A stretch of 19,058 nt of DNA from contig JBLGEO010000095.1 of NCBI GenBank assembly GCA_047445235.1, positions 1 to 19,058 on the forward strand, written 5' to 3'. Both the position numbers and the translations under genes were made by a program. Of this stretch, positions 1-6,954 are shown piece after piece; the stretch's first letter is position 1; each line of letters opens with the position of its first letter. The DNA comes from JBDSRX01 sp047445235. GTDB taxonomy: Bacteria; Patescibacteriota; Dojkabacteria; J137. Under the pieces are notes generated by a model. That model ran no database searches and was not told where the DNA came from. It saw nothing but the letters and a program-made list of their open reading frames with translations.

Positions 1-66
1 ATTAGTTATGGATCATAGTGTGGATTGCTTTCGATATAAGCAGTTAATTTAAAATCTCAGAGAATT

Positions 67-75
67 TGGTATTAT
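67..75 (+). promoter_or_regulatory. Extended -10 promoter of the NlpE-like gene
   Basis: TGG followed by TATTAT (70-75) fits the TGn extended -10 pattern seen elsewhere in the window. The predicted start near 82 gives a leader of about 23 nt before the ATG at 105. No good -35 is visible at the right distance. The first 66 bases hold no gene I can support. Confidence 0.45.
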
Positions 76-104
76 AAAAATATAACCCTAAATAACAATT
101 AACT

Positions 105-632
105 ATGAAGCTCTCTCGAACTCTCATTTTAGTAAGCATAGTATTAATAATTGTATTTGTAATTGGGGTTTTATTATTTCAACGAGCAAATTCAGGTACA
201 ACAGTTACCTTTGCTCCTCCTTATCCAGAATTTAATACAAATGGAGATCCAATCTTAGCAGTTTTCGAAGGTCGAATTCCATGTAAGGCATCCAATTGTG
301 AGAAATTAAAAGTTGGATTAGTCTTATATCAAAATAAAGAAACTTTGACACCAACAACTTACTGGTTAGGTTTAATCGGTGCTAGTGGAAATGACAGGGT
401 AGTAACTCAAGGAACATGGACAATTCAAAAAGGAATAAAAGACTATCCTGAGGCAGTTGTTTATAAATTAGACTCAAATACAGAGGCTGATTTTCAAAAT
501 TACTGGCGACTAAATGAAGATATTATATTACCACTAGATCAAAATCTAAATCCTAAGGTTGGAGACGCTGCTTGGGGTTATATGTTAAGCAGATACTCCG
601 CTCCATATGGGCCAAGAACATATGAATTGTAA
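105..632 (+). CDS. Membrane-anchored NlpE-like domain protein
   Basis: A hydrophobic segment at residues 6-25 follows a short basic start, giving a signal anchor with the rest outside the membrane; there is no lipobox cysteine. From about residue 50 the protein reads like the NlpE N-terminal domain: FEGRIPC then a second Cys (C60 and C65, CX4C instead of the usual CXXC), a T-Y-W-L-G strand, a G-T-W strand, an ILPLDQN strand close to the family's 'L..LD..G' motif, and a final strand ending in Y-x-L-S-R-Y. NlpE-type domains are small beta-barrels; in enterobacteria NlpE signals surface or copper stress to Cpx, but no such partner is visible here, so only the fold is proposed. It is followed by the envelope gene femAB, which has its own promoter. 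No Shine-Dalgarno is seen. Confidence 0.6.
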   Translation: MKLSRTLILVSIVLIIVFVIGVLLFQRANSGTTVTFAPPYPEFNTNGDPILAVFEGRIPCKASNCEKLKVGLVLYQNKETLTPTTYWLGLIGASGNDRVVTQGTWTIQKGIKDYPEAVVYKLDSNTEADFQNYWRLNEDIILPLDQNLNPKVGDAAWGYMLSRYSAPYGPRTYEL

Positions 633-655
633 TTCATAGACTTCTGGTTATTCAA

Positions 656-684
656 TTGTTTATCTCTCTAATTACTAATATAAT
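656..684 (+). promoter_or_regulatory. Sigma-70-type promoter giving a leaderless femAB mRNA
   Basis: TTGTTT (656-661), a spacer of exactly 17 bp and a perfect TATAAT (679-684) make a complete housekeeping promoter. The ATG at 692 lies 7 nt after the -10, where transcription should begin, so the mRNA would have no 5' leader. The in-frame TTG at 656 is therefore better read as the -35 box than as a start codon. Confidence 0.65.
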
Positions 685-691
685 TTCCTTT

Positions 692-1621
692 ATGAATCAT
701 TTTCTAAACTCAATTTATTGGAAAAAAGTTAAAGAAGCACTTGGAAACAAAGTGTATTCTGCAGATGGAACTTGGTTTCAAACAACAAAACTACCCAAAG
801 TAAATAAATACATTGGCTACATTCCAAGGGCAGATCTAAATAAGATTGATCTTCATGAAATTTATAAAGTAGCAAAGCAGCAGCATTGTGTTTATGTTTC
901 TATTGATCCAGATAATCTAAAAGACGAGATAGATTTCCATGAATTCGTCACTCGTCATTCGTCACTCGACATTCGAAAAGGAAGGCCAACTCAATTACAG
1001 GCAACTATTGTGATGGATCTTACAAAGAGAGAAGAAGAGCTTCTCTCTGCAATGAAACAAAAGCATAGATATAATATTAAGATTGCTAAAAAAAATAATG
1101 TTGAAGTTAAAATTGATAATACAAAAGAATCTATAAATACATTTGTAAATTTACATGAAGAAACCGTTACACGACAAGAATATAACGACAGAGACTCAAA
1201 CTACATAAAAAAAGTTTGGGAAGTTTTAAATGAAATTCAGGTATTAAACCCAGAGTTTGAAACACATATTCCAGAAACATTTATTGCAACTGCATATTTT
1301 GAAGGTAAACCTCTAGGTTCCTGGTTTTTAATAGGATTTGGAGATACTTTGTATTATCCATACGGTGGTTCTAGTGAAGAACATAAAAACGTAATGGCAA
1401 ACTATTTATTAGTTTGGGAAGTAATTAAATTTGGACAGCAGAAAGGTTATAAAAAGTTAGATTTAATGGGAGTTCTTCCAGATAAATCTGATGGTTATAG
1501 CAGGTTTAAGGTAGGTTTTGGAGGTGAAGAAATTGAGTACGCAGACACAATAGATATTGTAATAGATCCATTAATGTATAAGGTAATGAAGAGTTTATCT
1601 TTTCTGCGTGGAATGGTTTAA
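692..1621 (+). CDS. FemAB-type peptidoglycan bridge aminoacyltransferase
   Basis: This 310-residue protein looks like the FemX/FemAB (GNAT-fold) transferases, which add amino acids from aminoacyl-tRNA to the lipid II stem peptide at the cytoplasmic membrane face. Family marks are the start with F-L-N-S-x-Y-W (family 'FLQS..W'), 'DLTKREEELLSAMKQKHRYNIKIA' split around residues 107-130 (family 'DLS..eeeLl..M..k.RYNIr.A'), a central 'ATAYFEGKPLGSWF' strand, 'YPYGGSSEEHKN' and the late 'KLDLMGV' and 'F..GFGGEE' motifs. The ATG at 692 is preferred over an upstream TTG because it fits the family N-terminus and the promoter. Residues about 85-95 (F-V-T-R-H-S-S-L) are encoded by a heptanucleotide repeat and replace the usual 'lkkLGF..' stretch. 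The stop codon overlaps that of the convergent gene (TTAA). The amino acid added cannot be read from sequence. Confidence 0.85.
   Translation: MNHFLNSIYWKKVKEALGNKVYSADGTWFQTTKLPKVNKYIGYIPRADLNKIDLHEIYKVAKQQHCVYVSIDPDNLKDEIDFHEFVTRHSSLDIRKGRPTQLQATIVMDLTKREEELLSAMKQKHRYNIKIAKKNNVEVKIDNTKESINTFVNLHEETVTRQEYNDRDSNYIKKVWEVLNEIQVLNPEFETHIPETFIATAYFEGKPLGSWFLIGFGDTLYYPYGGSSEEHKNVMANYLLVWEVIKFGQQKGYKKLDLMGVLPDKSDGYSRFKVGFGGEEIEYADTIDIVIDPLMYKVMKSLSFLRGMV
944..978 (+). repeat. Five-unit degenerate heptanucleotide repeat inside femAB
   Basis: Five consecutive 7-bp units (ttcgtca, ctcgtca, ttcgtca, ctcgaca, ttcgaaa) sit inside the femAB reading frame. The reverse complement reads as RTGACGA units. 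Because 7 is not a multiple of 3, each unit is read in a different frame, so the pattern is a DNA feature and not a protein repeat. It resembles arrays at 2890-2924 and 14396-14425. Confidence 0.75.
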
Positions 1622-2829
1622 ATGTTGTCCACTAACCATCCTGCGACCCAGCCAATAGTTCCGTTACCTAAATCTATCTTCAAGTAACCATTTCCTGCAT
1701 CTTCTAAGACAAAGTACCTTTGACCACTAGCTGCTTCTCCAATTTCTGGTCCAAGAGTAGAAGGTTCTCCTCTAACTTTTAAATATCCAAGCTCTGTATT
1801 TTGAATTTGAATAATTCTTTGATCGGAAGGTTTTAAATTAAGTGTTAAACCTATTTGAGTTGATGCTGTGATACCTCCTCCCCCAAGAGTTTTTAAAACA
1901 AAAGTTTCTGAGATTGAGCCTTTTGCTAAAGGTGCTTTTATTTTGAATGTTAATGTTGTTTCTTGAGTTGGAAGAATATTTTGATTCTCTGTCATTAAAG
2001 AAAACTGACTTCTGGATAACCACACATTATTTATAAAGAATTGACTTGGACCACCATCAGACTTAGAGGCGACAATTTCGTTATCTGTTCCTCCATAAAG
2101 TCCATTAGATCCTGTGTTCTTAATTGTTACCGTCCCAGTAACTTCCTCCCCTGGCATAGCATCTGGCGTTGATAAAGCAATATTACTTACGTCAACAGTG
2201 TAAGATTTTGCCTCGGGAACGTAATTTGCAGCAACATATGCTTTGTAATCTTCCAGTTTTGAAGCCCAGTTTCCAAATATTTCTTCAGAACTAATACTTA
2301 CTGTTTTATTTGTTGTGTCTTTAATAAACTTTATTCCAGTTGTAACAATATTTTCTGCTTTTATTGAATTTTTATTTGAAATTGTTTGTAACAACCCTTT
2401 AATCGCATTATCTGCTTTTGGATCGAAAGAGTTCTGTTTACTTGAAGCTAAGTATGCAATCAAAATAACATTGGCTCCAATACCATCTACCTTTACCTTT
2501 CTTTCGTCTCCGCCTAAGTTTCCTTGATAAACTTCTCCAGTTGAAGTAACGATGTAATGAAAAGGTAGGTCTGTAAATCCTAGTTTTTCAATTGTGTAGT
2601 AATAAAGAGATTCTACCCATTCCTTTTGAGATATTTTCGGACTTTCAACTCCTAAAAAGATTGGTGCAATCACAGTTTCCTGAGGAAGTGAATAAGCTAA
2701 ATCCTCTTTTGTAATATTTCCTTGAATTCCTAAATCTGCTCTAGAAACAATAGTAAGTGCACTTACTTTATTTCCAAAAAGTGAAGTTACTAAAATTAGG
2801 GTTGTAAATAAAACAAAGATTTTCTTCAT
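1618..2829 (-). CDS. Secreted protein: PGRP/amidase_2-like, Ig-like and SH3b domains
   Basis: The 403-residue product starts with a signal peptide (MKKIFVLF..., likely cut after V-S-A at residue 24). Residues about 50-170 resemble the amidase_2/PGRP fold, with W71-V, FHYIV at 90-94, 'TGEVYQG' and the 'GANVILIAYL' strand that corresponds to 'N..sIGI.l'. The zinc ligands expected of an active amidase are not seen: the first 'HH' strand reads I-F-L-G and the late 'GH' position reads T-G-I. It is therefore probably a binding, not a cutting, domain. Residues about 210-333 form a CARDB-like Ig domain ('PGEEVTGTVTIKNTG') and 340-403 a bacterial SH3 domain ('YLKVRGEPS', 'GWVAGWL'). The likely role is peptidoglycan binding at the surface. 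A longer reading to 2913 exists, but it starts inside a repeat and puts extra residues ahead of the signal peptide. Confidence 0.7.
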   Translation of the reverse strand: MKKIFVLFTTLILVTSLFGNKVSALTIVSRADLGIQGNITKEDLAYSLPQETVIAPIFLGVESPKISQKEWVESLYYYTIEKLGFTDLPFHYIVTSTGEVYQGNLGGDERKVKVDGIGANVILIAYLASSKQNSFDPKADNAIKGLLQTISNKNSIKAENIVTTGIKFIKDTTNKTVSISSEEIFGNWASKLEDYKAYVAANYVPEAKSYTVDVSNIALSTPDAMPGEEVTGTVTIKNTGSNGLYGGTDNEIVASKSDGGPSQFFINNVWLSRSQFSLMTENQNILPTQETTLTFKIKAPLAKGSISETFVLKTLGGGGITASTQIGLTLNLKPSDQRIIQIQNTELGYLKVRGEPSTLGPEIGEAASGQRYFVLEDAGNGYLKIDLGNGTIGWVAGWLVDNI

Positions 2830-2835
2830 ACACAC

Positions 2836-2841
2836 ATTGTA
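2836..2841 (-). promoter_or_regulatory. -10 box of the SH3b gene, predicted leaderless
   Basis: On the minus strand TACAAT is followed by six bases and then the ATG at 2829. This is the same spacing as at tsaD and the M20 gene and supports the start that gives a clean signal peptide. No clear -35 is visible. Confidence 0.45.
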
Positions 2842-2889
2842 CACTAATGAGATTAGAAATAAAATTATCATTCTTGTCATTCTGATCTT

Positions 2890-2924
2890 CAACTCGCAAC
2901 CCGTAACCTTCAACCCACAACTTG
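2890..2924 (-). repeat. Intergenic five-unit degenerate heptanucleotide repeat
   Basis: Read on the plus strand the units are caactcg, caacccg, taacctt, caaccca and caacttg. The minus strand reads as GTTRNGR-type units (GTTGCGA, GTTACGG, GTTGAAG). The array is 35 bp, the same size as the one in femAB, and lies in the 171-bp gap between holA and the SH3b gene (2830-3000). Nothing else is seen in this gap except the promoter and a weak 5-bp hairpin. Confidence 0.7.
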
Positions 2925-3000
2925 GTTGACTGCCAATCGAACAATAGTGCCACTCTGATCGTGAGTAACTGATAAGTCAGTAATACAGGTGGTACTGTAA

Positions 3001-3924
3001 TTAAACAGAAAGAATATACAAACTTAAACCAACTTTTTCGTCTATATCACCAGATTTTATAGATCTGTCTAAGTCAAAAAGTTTTTTTAAATACTTTTTA
3101 ATGTCATTCAAACTAAAGTTATTCATCTTAGCCTTTAGTTTCTGCATTACAAAAGGGTGCATTCCTATCTGAGAATCTGGAACACCATCTTTCTTAGCGT
3201 AGTGGAGTAGAGCAAGATTAGATAATTCTCTCTCAATCATTGCAATAATATATTGCCCATTTTCTTCATAAGAAGATATTTTATAATACTCTTGTAAACA
3301 TTGTTTTGCTTTTCTATTACTAAAAGCTTCTACTAATTTCCAAATATCTCCCGAAACTTCAAATCCAATAATTTTATTAAACTCATCATCTGTAAGAGTT
3401 TCTTTCTTCTCGGCTGATAAGTAAATTGAAATTTTTTCGAGTTCGTTCATTATCTTCCACTTATCTAAACCTAAGTTTGCAACTAAATTTGTTAACTGTG
3501 AATCGGTGAATTTAATACTTTTCTTCTTAGATTCAACTTTCACCCAACTTTTTATATCTCTGTCTTTTCCAGAGTCAAAAACAAAAGAAACATCATCTTT
3601 TTTCAATTTCAAAAAAAACTTTAATCTTCCATCTAATTTAGATTCTTCCCAAAGAATTATGTCGTAAACTTTAAGACTATCGTAGTTATCCGTAAAGTAG
3701 TCAAGAAGTTTTTTATTTCCAGAAAGTCTTTTTAGGAAAACCACATAGCTACTAGAGAACATTCCAACACCTTCAATGTATTGAATAAATTCAGCAGGAT
3801 TTTCTATTTCGTTTGCATTTAATATTTTGATTTCTTCGTTCTTATCCAAAGCAAGTTTTTCTGCCTGCTTTTTTGCCATAGAATAGCTTTCGTAGTTGTC
3901 TGTACCAGAGAAGATCTTAATCAT
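3001..3924 (-). CDS. holA: DNA polymerase III subunit delta
   Basis: HolA is the 'wrench' of the clamp loader: it binds and opens the beta sliding clamp. The 307 residues match the family in length and order. They begin with 'MIKIFSGTDNYESYSMAKK' (degenerate Walker-type N-terminal domain, as usual for delta). Next come 'FSSSYVVFLKRLSG' near residue 55 (the clamp-interaction strand), 'DIILWEESKLDGRLKFF' (the usual 'lvf...kld.r.kl.k'), 'KWKIMNELEKISIYL' (family 'l..eleKl.ly'), 'DIWKLVEAFSNRKAKQCLQ' and a C-terminal helical collar domain with 'MHPFVMQKLKAKMNNFSLND'. Its ATG overlaps the stop of the gene upstream by one base (TAATG), so the two genes are co-transcribed and probably translationally coupled. 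Confidence 0.9.
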   Translation of the reverse strand: MIKIFSGTDNYESYSMAKKQAEKLALDKNEEIKILNANEIENPAEFIQYIEGVGMFSSSYVVFLKRLSGNKKLLDYFTDNYDSLKVYDIILWEESKLDGRLKFFLKLKKDDVSFVFDSGKDRDIKSWVKVESKKKSIKFTDSQLTNLVANLGLDKWKIMNELEKISIYLSAEKKETLTDDEFNKIIGFEVSGDIWKLVEAFSNRKAKQCLQEYYKISSYEENGQYIIAMIERELSNLALLHYAKKDGVPDSQIGMHPFVMQKLKAKMNNFSLNDIKKYLKKLFDLDRSIKSGDIDEKVGLSLYILSV

Positions 3925-4733
3925 TAGAATAAGTTTGCATTTATATTAAGCGTGATTATCGCTTTATCTTGTTCTAAACTCAAATTTGTAATTGTAATAT
4001 TCTTATCTGGTGAAAGAAAGTTGTATAACAAACTATAGTCACCATCTTTATGCGCACCAGCTTGATTGAATAAATTGATTACTGTTTTAGATACAAAGTC
4101 ATTCAAAAATGAAGGTGTTCCAACTCTGTTTACACCAGCTTTCGTAATCACTAAATTTTTATCTTGAACTTTAACCTCAATAACACCATGTAATGGATCG
4201 TCCTTCACTGTCTGATCTAAATCCCAATAAATTTTTATGATTCCTGGTTCAATATCAACGGATGGATTTTTTAAATCTGGAACTCTTTCTCTTAGAATTG
4301 CTGTAAATGCATCTTCATCAATAGTCACTTTGTTTTCTCCAACAGCTTTAATCTGATCGTTTATTTGAGATTTTGCTTGATCTGAAGTAGTACCTTTAAA
4401 TGCAGGAACTTGAACACCAGCATTTAAAAAGTCGACAACGGAATTCCATATTCCTGCTGGCTTATTTACAGCAATAAATACTGCCCCTATTATTAACAAT
4501 ATAATTACAATACAACCTCCACAAGCAATTGATCTACATCCGCATCCTGGTGCACAACCTTTTCCTTTTGGTTTCCTGTTATCTTCATAATCATCGTCAT
4601 CTTCTTCGTAATCTCTAAATTTAGTCTTATTGATTGGCAATGGTGGTAAGCTAGTTACCTTTACCTCTGGATAAGCTTCTGTACTAGATTGTCCAAAACT
4701 TGTATTATTAGTTTGCTTGGCTGGTTGATTCAT
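3924..4733 (-). CDS. Unknown single-pass protein with Cys-rich juxtamembrane motif
   Basis: I do not recognise the family. Residues 1-58 are polar with prolines and a run of acidic residues (EEDDDDYEDN near 43-52), then basic (KPKGKGK). Five cysteines follow in 15 residues (60, 64, 66, 71, 74; CX3CXCX4CX2C), directly before a membrane helix at 75-89. The remaining 180 residues, probably outside, are mixed alpha/beta with 'KITI/ITNLSLEQDKAIITLNIN' strands at the end. By the positive-inside rule the Cys cluster should lie on the cytoplasmic face. It could bind metal or be acylated; neither can be shown here. It is the first gene of a two-gene operon with holA, but nothing in it suggests a replication role. 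Confidence 0.75.
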   Translation of the reverse strand: MNQPAKQTNNTSFGQSSTEAYPEVKVTSLPPLPINKTKFRDYEEDDDDYEDNRKPKGKGCAPGCGCRSIACGGCIVIILLIIGAVFIAVNKPAGIWNSVVDFLNAGVQVPAFKGTTSDQAKSQINDQIKAVGENKVTIDEDAFTAILRERVPDLKNPSVDIEPGIIKIYWDLDQTVKDDPLHGVIEVKVQDKNLVITKAGVNRVGTPSFLNDFVSKTVINLFNQAGAHKDGDYSLLYNFLSPDKNITITNLSLEQDKAIITLNINANLF

Positions 4734-4757
4734 ATAAATTGTGTAAGAATTTTACTT

Positions 4758-4766
4758 AGTATAGCA
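4758..4766 (-). promoter_or_regulatory. Extended -10 promoter of the Cys-rich gene / holA operon
   Basis: On the minus strand TGC precedes TATACT, matching the TGn extended -10 pattern. The predicted start lies near 4751, leaving a leader of about 18 nt before the ATG at 4733. It is in the 61-bp gap shared with the divergent membrane gene at 4795, whose own promoter I cannot place with confidence. Confidence 0.5.
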
Positions 4767-4794
4767 AACCGGCATTTATTTTACATTTTCTAGC

Positions 4795-5337
4795 ATGAGA
4801 CAATTCATAGCTTTCTTAGTAGTTGGTATTTTTTTCGCTTTGTTCAGCAGGTATATTATTACCAGTCCTGATATTTCACCATTGAACTTGGATATGGTTC
4901 AACAGCTTATAACAGACAAAGGAATTGGACCTGATGATACTAAGCAACTAGATACAGAAATTCAAAACCTAATAGATAGAGGCTTAGTAATTAATTATTT
5001 ATCTACAAACGCATATCTACTTGGTTTCAGTTTATTAGCCTCTATACTTTGCTTTTTTGTTTGTATACATTTGTTTTTCGATAAACTCTTCTTCAAAAAC
5101 TTTTACGAAGATGCGTCTTTATTTATAGCAATTAGAAGGGGTTTGCTTCTGTGTATATCAATTGGTGCAGTAGTTATTTTCAGATTATATAGGGTGGAGA
5201 CCTACGTCCTTTTCCTCACCCCGGTAGCAGCAATTACAATTGAGGGAGTGTTTATGTTCTCTTCAAAAAATAGAAAACTTAAAAAAGAAGCTGAGATTCC
5301 AGAAGATTTGGAGGACTCAGATAGTGAAGTAGCTTAA
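4795..5337 (+). CDS. Small polytopic membrane protein of unknown function
   Basis: I do not recognise the family. There are about four hydrophobic segments: residues 4-24, 64-89 (ending in L-F-F-D-K), 110-127 and 132-152. The soluble loop after the first segment is about 40 residues (SPDISPLN...LIDRG), and the C-terminal tail is acidic and lysine-rich (KKEAEIPEDLEDSDSE). The length and shape are those of a short unclassified membrane protein. Its last 21 bases overlap the 3' end of the convergent apbE, so its terminal residues lie in DNA that also encodes the end of apbE. The ATG is preceded by TTCTAGC, with no Shine-Dalgarno. Confidence 0.75.
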   Translation: MRQFIAFLVVGIFFALFSRYIITSPDISPLNLDMVQQLITDKGIGPDDTKQLDTEIQNLIDRGLVINYLSTNAYLLGFSLLASILCFFVCIHLFFDKLFFKNFYEDASLFIAIRRGLLLCISIGAVVIFRLYRVETYVLFLTPVAAITIEGVFMFSSKNRKLKKEAEIPEDLEDSDSEVA

Positions 5338-6192
5338 CTCTTTATGTTTTTTGATATATTTTTCTCCACCAACAAAGAGAGCAGTTCCCCAGGCATCAGC
5401 ATCTATCCCTTTCTCTGCAACAACATATACTGTGGTGTATTTATTTTCAGGTAAACCAGTTTTAGGATTAATTAAGTGATGAAACTGTTTAACTTTTCTC
5501 GCCCAAGATCCACTCGAAGCAACAGATTTATTATCGAGTTCGATAAAACCAATATTCTTAACCTCTCCAGAAATATCCTTATTTTTTAAAGCTACTTTCC
5601 AAACATCACCTTTTTCATTTTTTCCTAAAGCTCGTATATCACCACCAGCATCGATTAAAAAGTTGCCACTCACTTTCTTTAACTGATCGAAGGCGCAGTC
5701 AATTGCGTAACCTTTTCCAATTCCCCCAAGATCAATCCTTTGTCCTTTTACTAATTTTACTTTTAAATTCTTTTTATCTAATTCTATATCTTTAAAAGAA
5801 GCTCTGGTTTTAGCCATGTTACTAACCATTTCATCTAATTTTGGATTATCTAGTTTAGAGAAGTCGTAATTTTTATCGTATCCATACGTTTCCAAAAAAT
5901 CTATAATTGTTGGGTCAAAGCAACCATCAGTCTCATTAGCTAAATTGAGCATGTACTCAATAAGTTCAAAGAACTCTGCAGTTATTTTTGTCCAATTACC
6001 ACTGTTCCTATTTAGATTTGAAAGTTCACTGTCATCATTAAATCTTGTATATTGCTTAACAATTCGATCAAACTCCTCGAAACCTTTTTCAATAGAATCT
6101 AAAATATCGACTGTACTTTGCTTATCATGAACAACTTTAAAAGTTATTACAGTATTCATAAAGTTTTTCTGTTTTTCTATTATTTTAAGCAT
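5317..6192 (-). CDS. apbE: FAD:protein FMN transferase (ApbE family)
   Basis: ApbE links FMN covalently to threonine or serine of target flavoproteins, using FAD and Mg2+. All main motifs are seen: the 'MNTVITFKV' entry strand, 'RFNDDSELSNLNR', 'GCFDPTI', 'IDLGGIGKGYAID' near residue 155, 'FLIDAGGDIRALG', 'SVASSGSWAR', 'FHHLINPKTGLP', and 'DADAWGTALFVGG' with the expected metal ligands D266 and T270. Bacterial ApbE proteins are usually exported lipoproteins of about 330-350 residues. This one has only 12 residues before the core and no signal peptide or lipobox, so it either works in the cytoplasm or is an unusual form. It overlaps the upstream membrane-protein gene by 8 bp, a tightly coupled pair. 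No flavinylation motif (S/T-G-A-T context) is seen in the neighbouring proteins. Confidence 0.9.
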   Translation of the reverse strand: MLKIIEKQKNFMNTVITFKVVHDKQSTVDILDSIEKGFEEFDRIVKQYTRFNDDSELSNLNRNSGNWTKITAEFFELIEYMLNLANETDGCFDPTIIDFLETYGYDKNYDFSKLDNPKLDEMVSNMAKTRASFKDIELDKKNLKVKLVKGQRIDLGGIGKGYAIDCAFDQLKKVSGNFLIDAGGDIRALGKNEKGDVWKVALKNKDISGEVKNIGFIELDNKSVASSGSWARKVKQFHHLINPKTGLPENKYTTVYVVAEKGIDADAWGTALFVGGEKYIKKHKELSYFTI

Positions 6193-6880
6193 TCACTTCT
6201 TTTCTGTTGGTTAAATATTCATAAGCAGGTGCCCACAAAATTCCTGTAGTAAATGCCCATAAGTATTCTTCTAATGGAATTCCTAAGAAAGATGAGTTTA
6301 GAATTAAGTTTTGTTTATTCCATGCAAAATCTATCCAACCAGGATAAAGAACGTGTGCCGTAATCCAGAGTGATATTATATATATGAGAGTAAAGATAAG
6401 CCCGCCAACAATACCGTTTAGAAATAAATCCTTTCTCTTTTGTGTGATTATAAAGAAACCTACAGGTCCGACTATTAAGAAACTATAAATAAAATAGGGT
6501 CTAAGAAAGACACCAAATATTATTGAAATGATAACAACAATAATGATTGCAAAATTTCTTATAAAAATATCTCTTTGATTTAAATATATTCCTTTAAAAT
6601 CTTTTATCTTCTTATTTCTAAATATTTCATAAGAGATAGAAGCTATTCCTCCAACTGCAATACAGCAAAAAAAAGCTTCAAGGTCAAAGTTAAGAGGTCC
6701 AAAAGCAAATTGGCCAACTGAATGTGGGTTCCAGTAATACGGAATAAAGAACATTTCAAAGAAGGCAAATGGGAGAAGGGTCAAGCTTCCCATTAGTGAT
6801 TCTCTTATAAGATCTCTTCTAAATAGTAGAAGAATAAAGTTAATTACTATTAAAATTAACGAAAGTACAAAAAATTCCAT
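6185..6880 (-). CDS. Lycopene-cyclase-domain (CarR)-like membrane protein
   Basis: The 231 residues form about six to seven membrane helices arranged as two similar halves. The first half contains 'PYYWNPHSVG' followed by 'NFDLEAFFCCIAVGGIASISYE'; the second contains 'YPGWIDFAW' followed by 'GIPLEEYLWAFTTGILWAPAYEY'. The pattern of Trp/Pro, then an acidic 'P-L-E-E' or 'D-L-E' motif entering a helix, repeated twice, is that of the heterodimeric/CarR-type lycopene cyclase domain. No phytoene or carotenoid genes are in the window. Members in bacteria with small genomes are usually unassigned, so cyclase activity is not claimed; a quinone or isoprenoid lipid substrate is only a guess. It lies directly upstream of apbE and overlaps it by 8 bp. 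Confidence 0.6.
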   Translation of the reverse strand: MEFFVLSLILIVINFILLLFRRDLIRESLMGSLTLLPFAFFEMFFIPYYWNPHSVGQFAFGPLNFDLEAFFCCIAVGGIASISYEIFRNKKIKDFKGIYLNQRDIFIRNFAIIIVVIISIIFGVFLRPYFIYSFLIVGPVGFFIITQKRKDLFLNGIVGGLIFTLIYIISLWITAHVLYPGWIDFAWNKQNLILNSSFLGIPLEEYLWAFTTGILWAPAYEYLTNRKEVNA

Positions 6881-6910
6881 ATTTAGTTGATTACGAAAAA
6901 TCGAAATATC

Positions 6911-6922
6911 ATAGTATACTAT
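6911..6922. promoter_or_regulatory. 12-bp perfect palindrome in the divergent sod promoter region
   Basis: ATAGTATACTAT is its own reverse complement and lies in the centre of the 74-bp gap between the divergent membrane-protein/apbE pair and sodA. It contains TATACT on both strands, so it could supply a -10 box in either direction (leaders of about 25-28 nt) or be an operator. AT-rich palindromes of this length can also occur by chance. Confidence 0.35.
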
Positions 6923-6954
6923 ACATATATTACTTTAAATTTTATATCAAAACT

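Noticed and set aside
2830..2913. Longer N-terminus for the SH3b protein, starting at 2913
   Set aside because: It would begin inside the heptad repeat, place extra residues before a clear signal peptide and pass through the -10 box; the ATG at 2829 explains all signals better.
2968..2997. Possible terminator hairpins (ACTGA-TAAG-TCAGT and CAGTA...TACTG) downstream of holA
   Set aside because: Stems are only 5 bp, AT-rich and overlap each other, and no U-tract follows on the minus strand.
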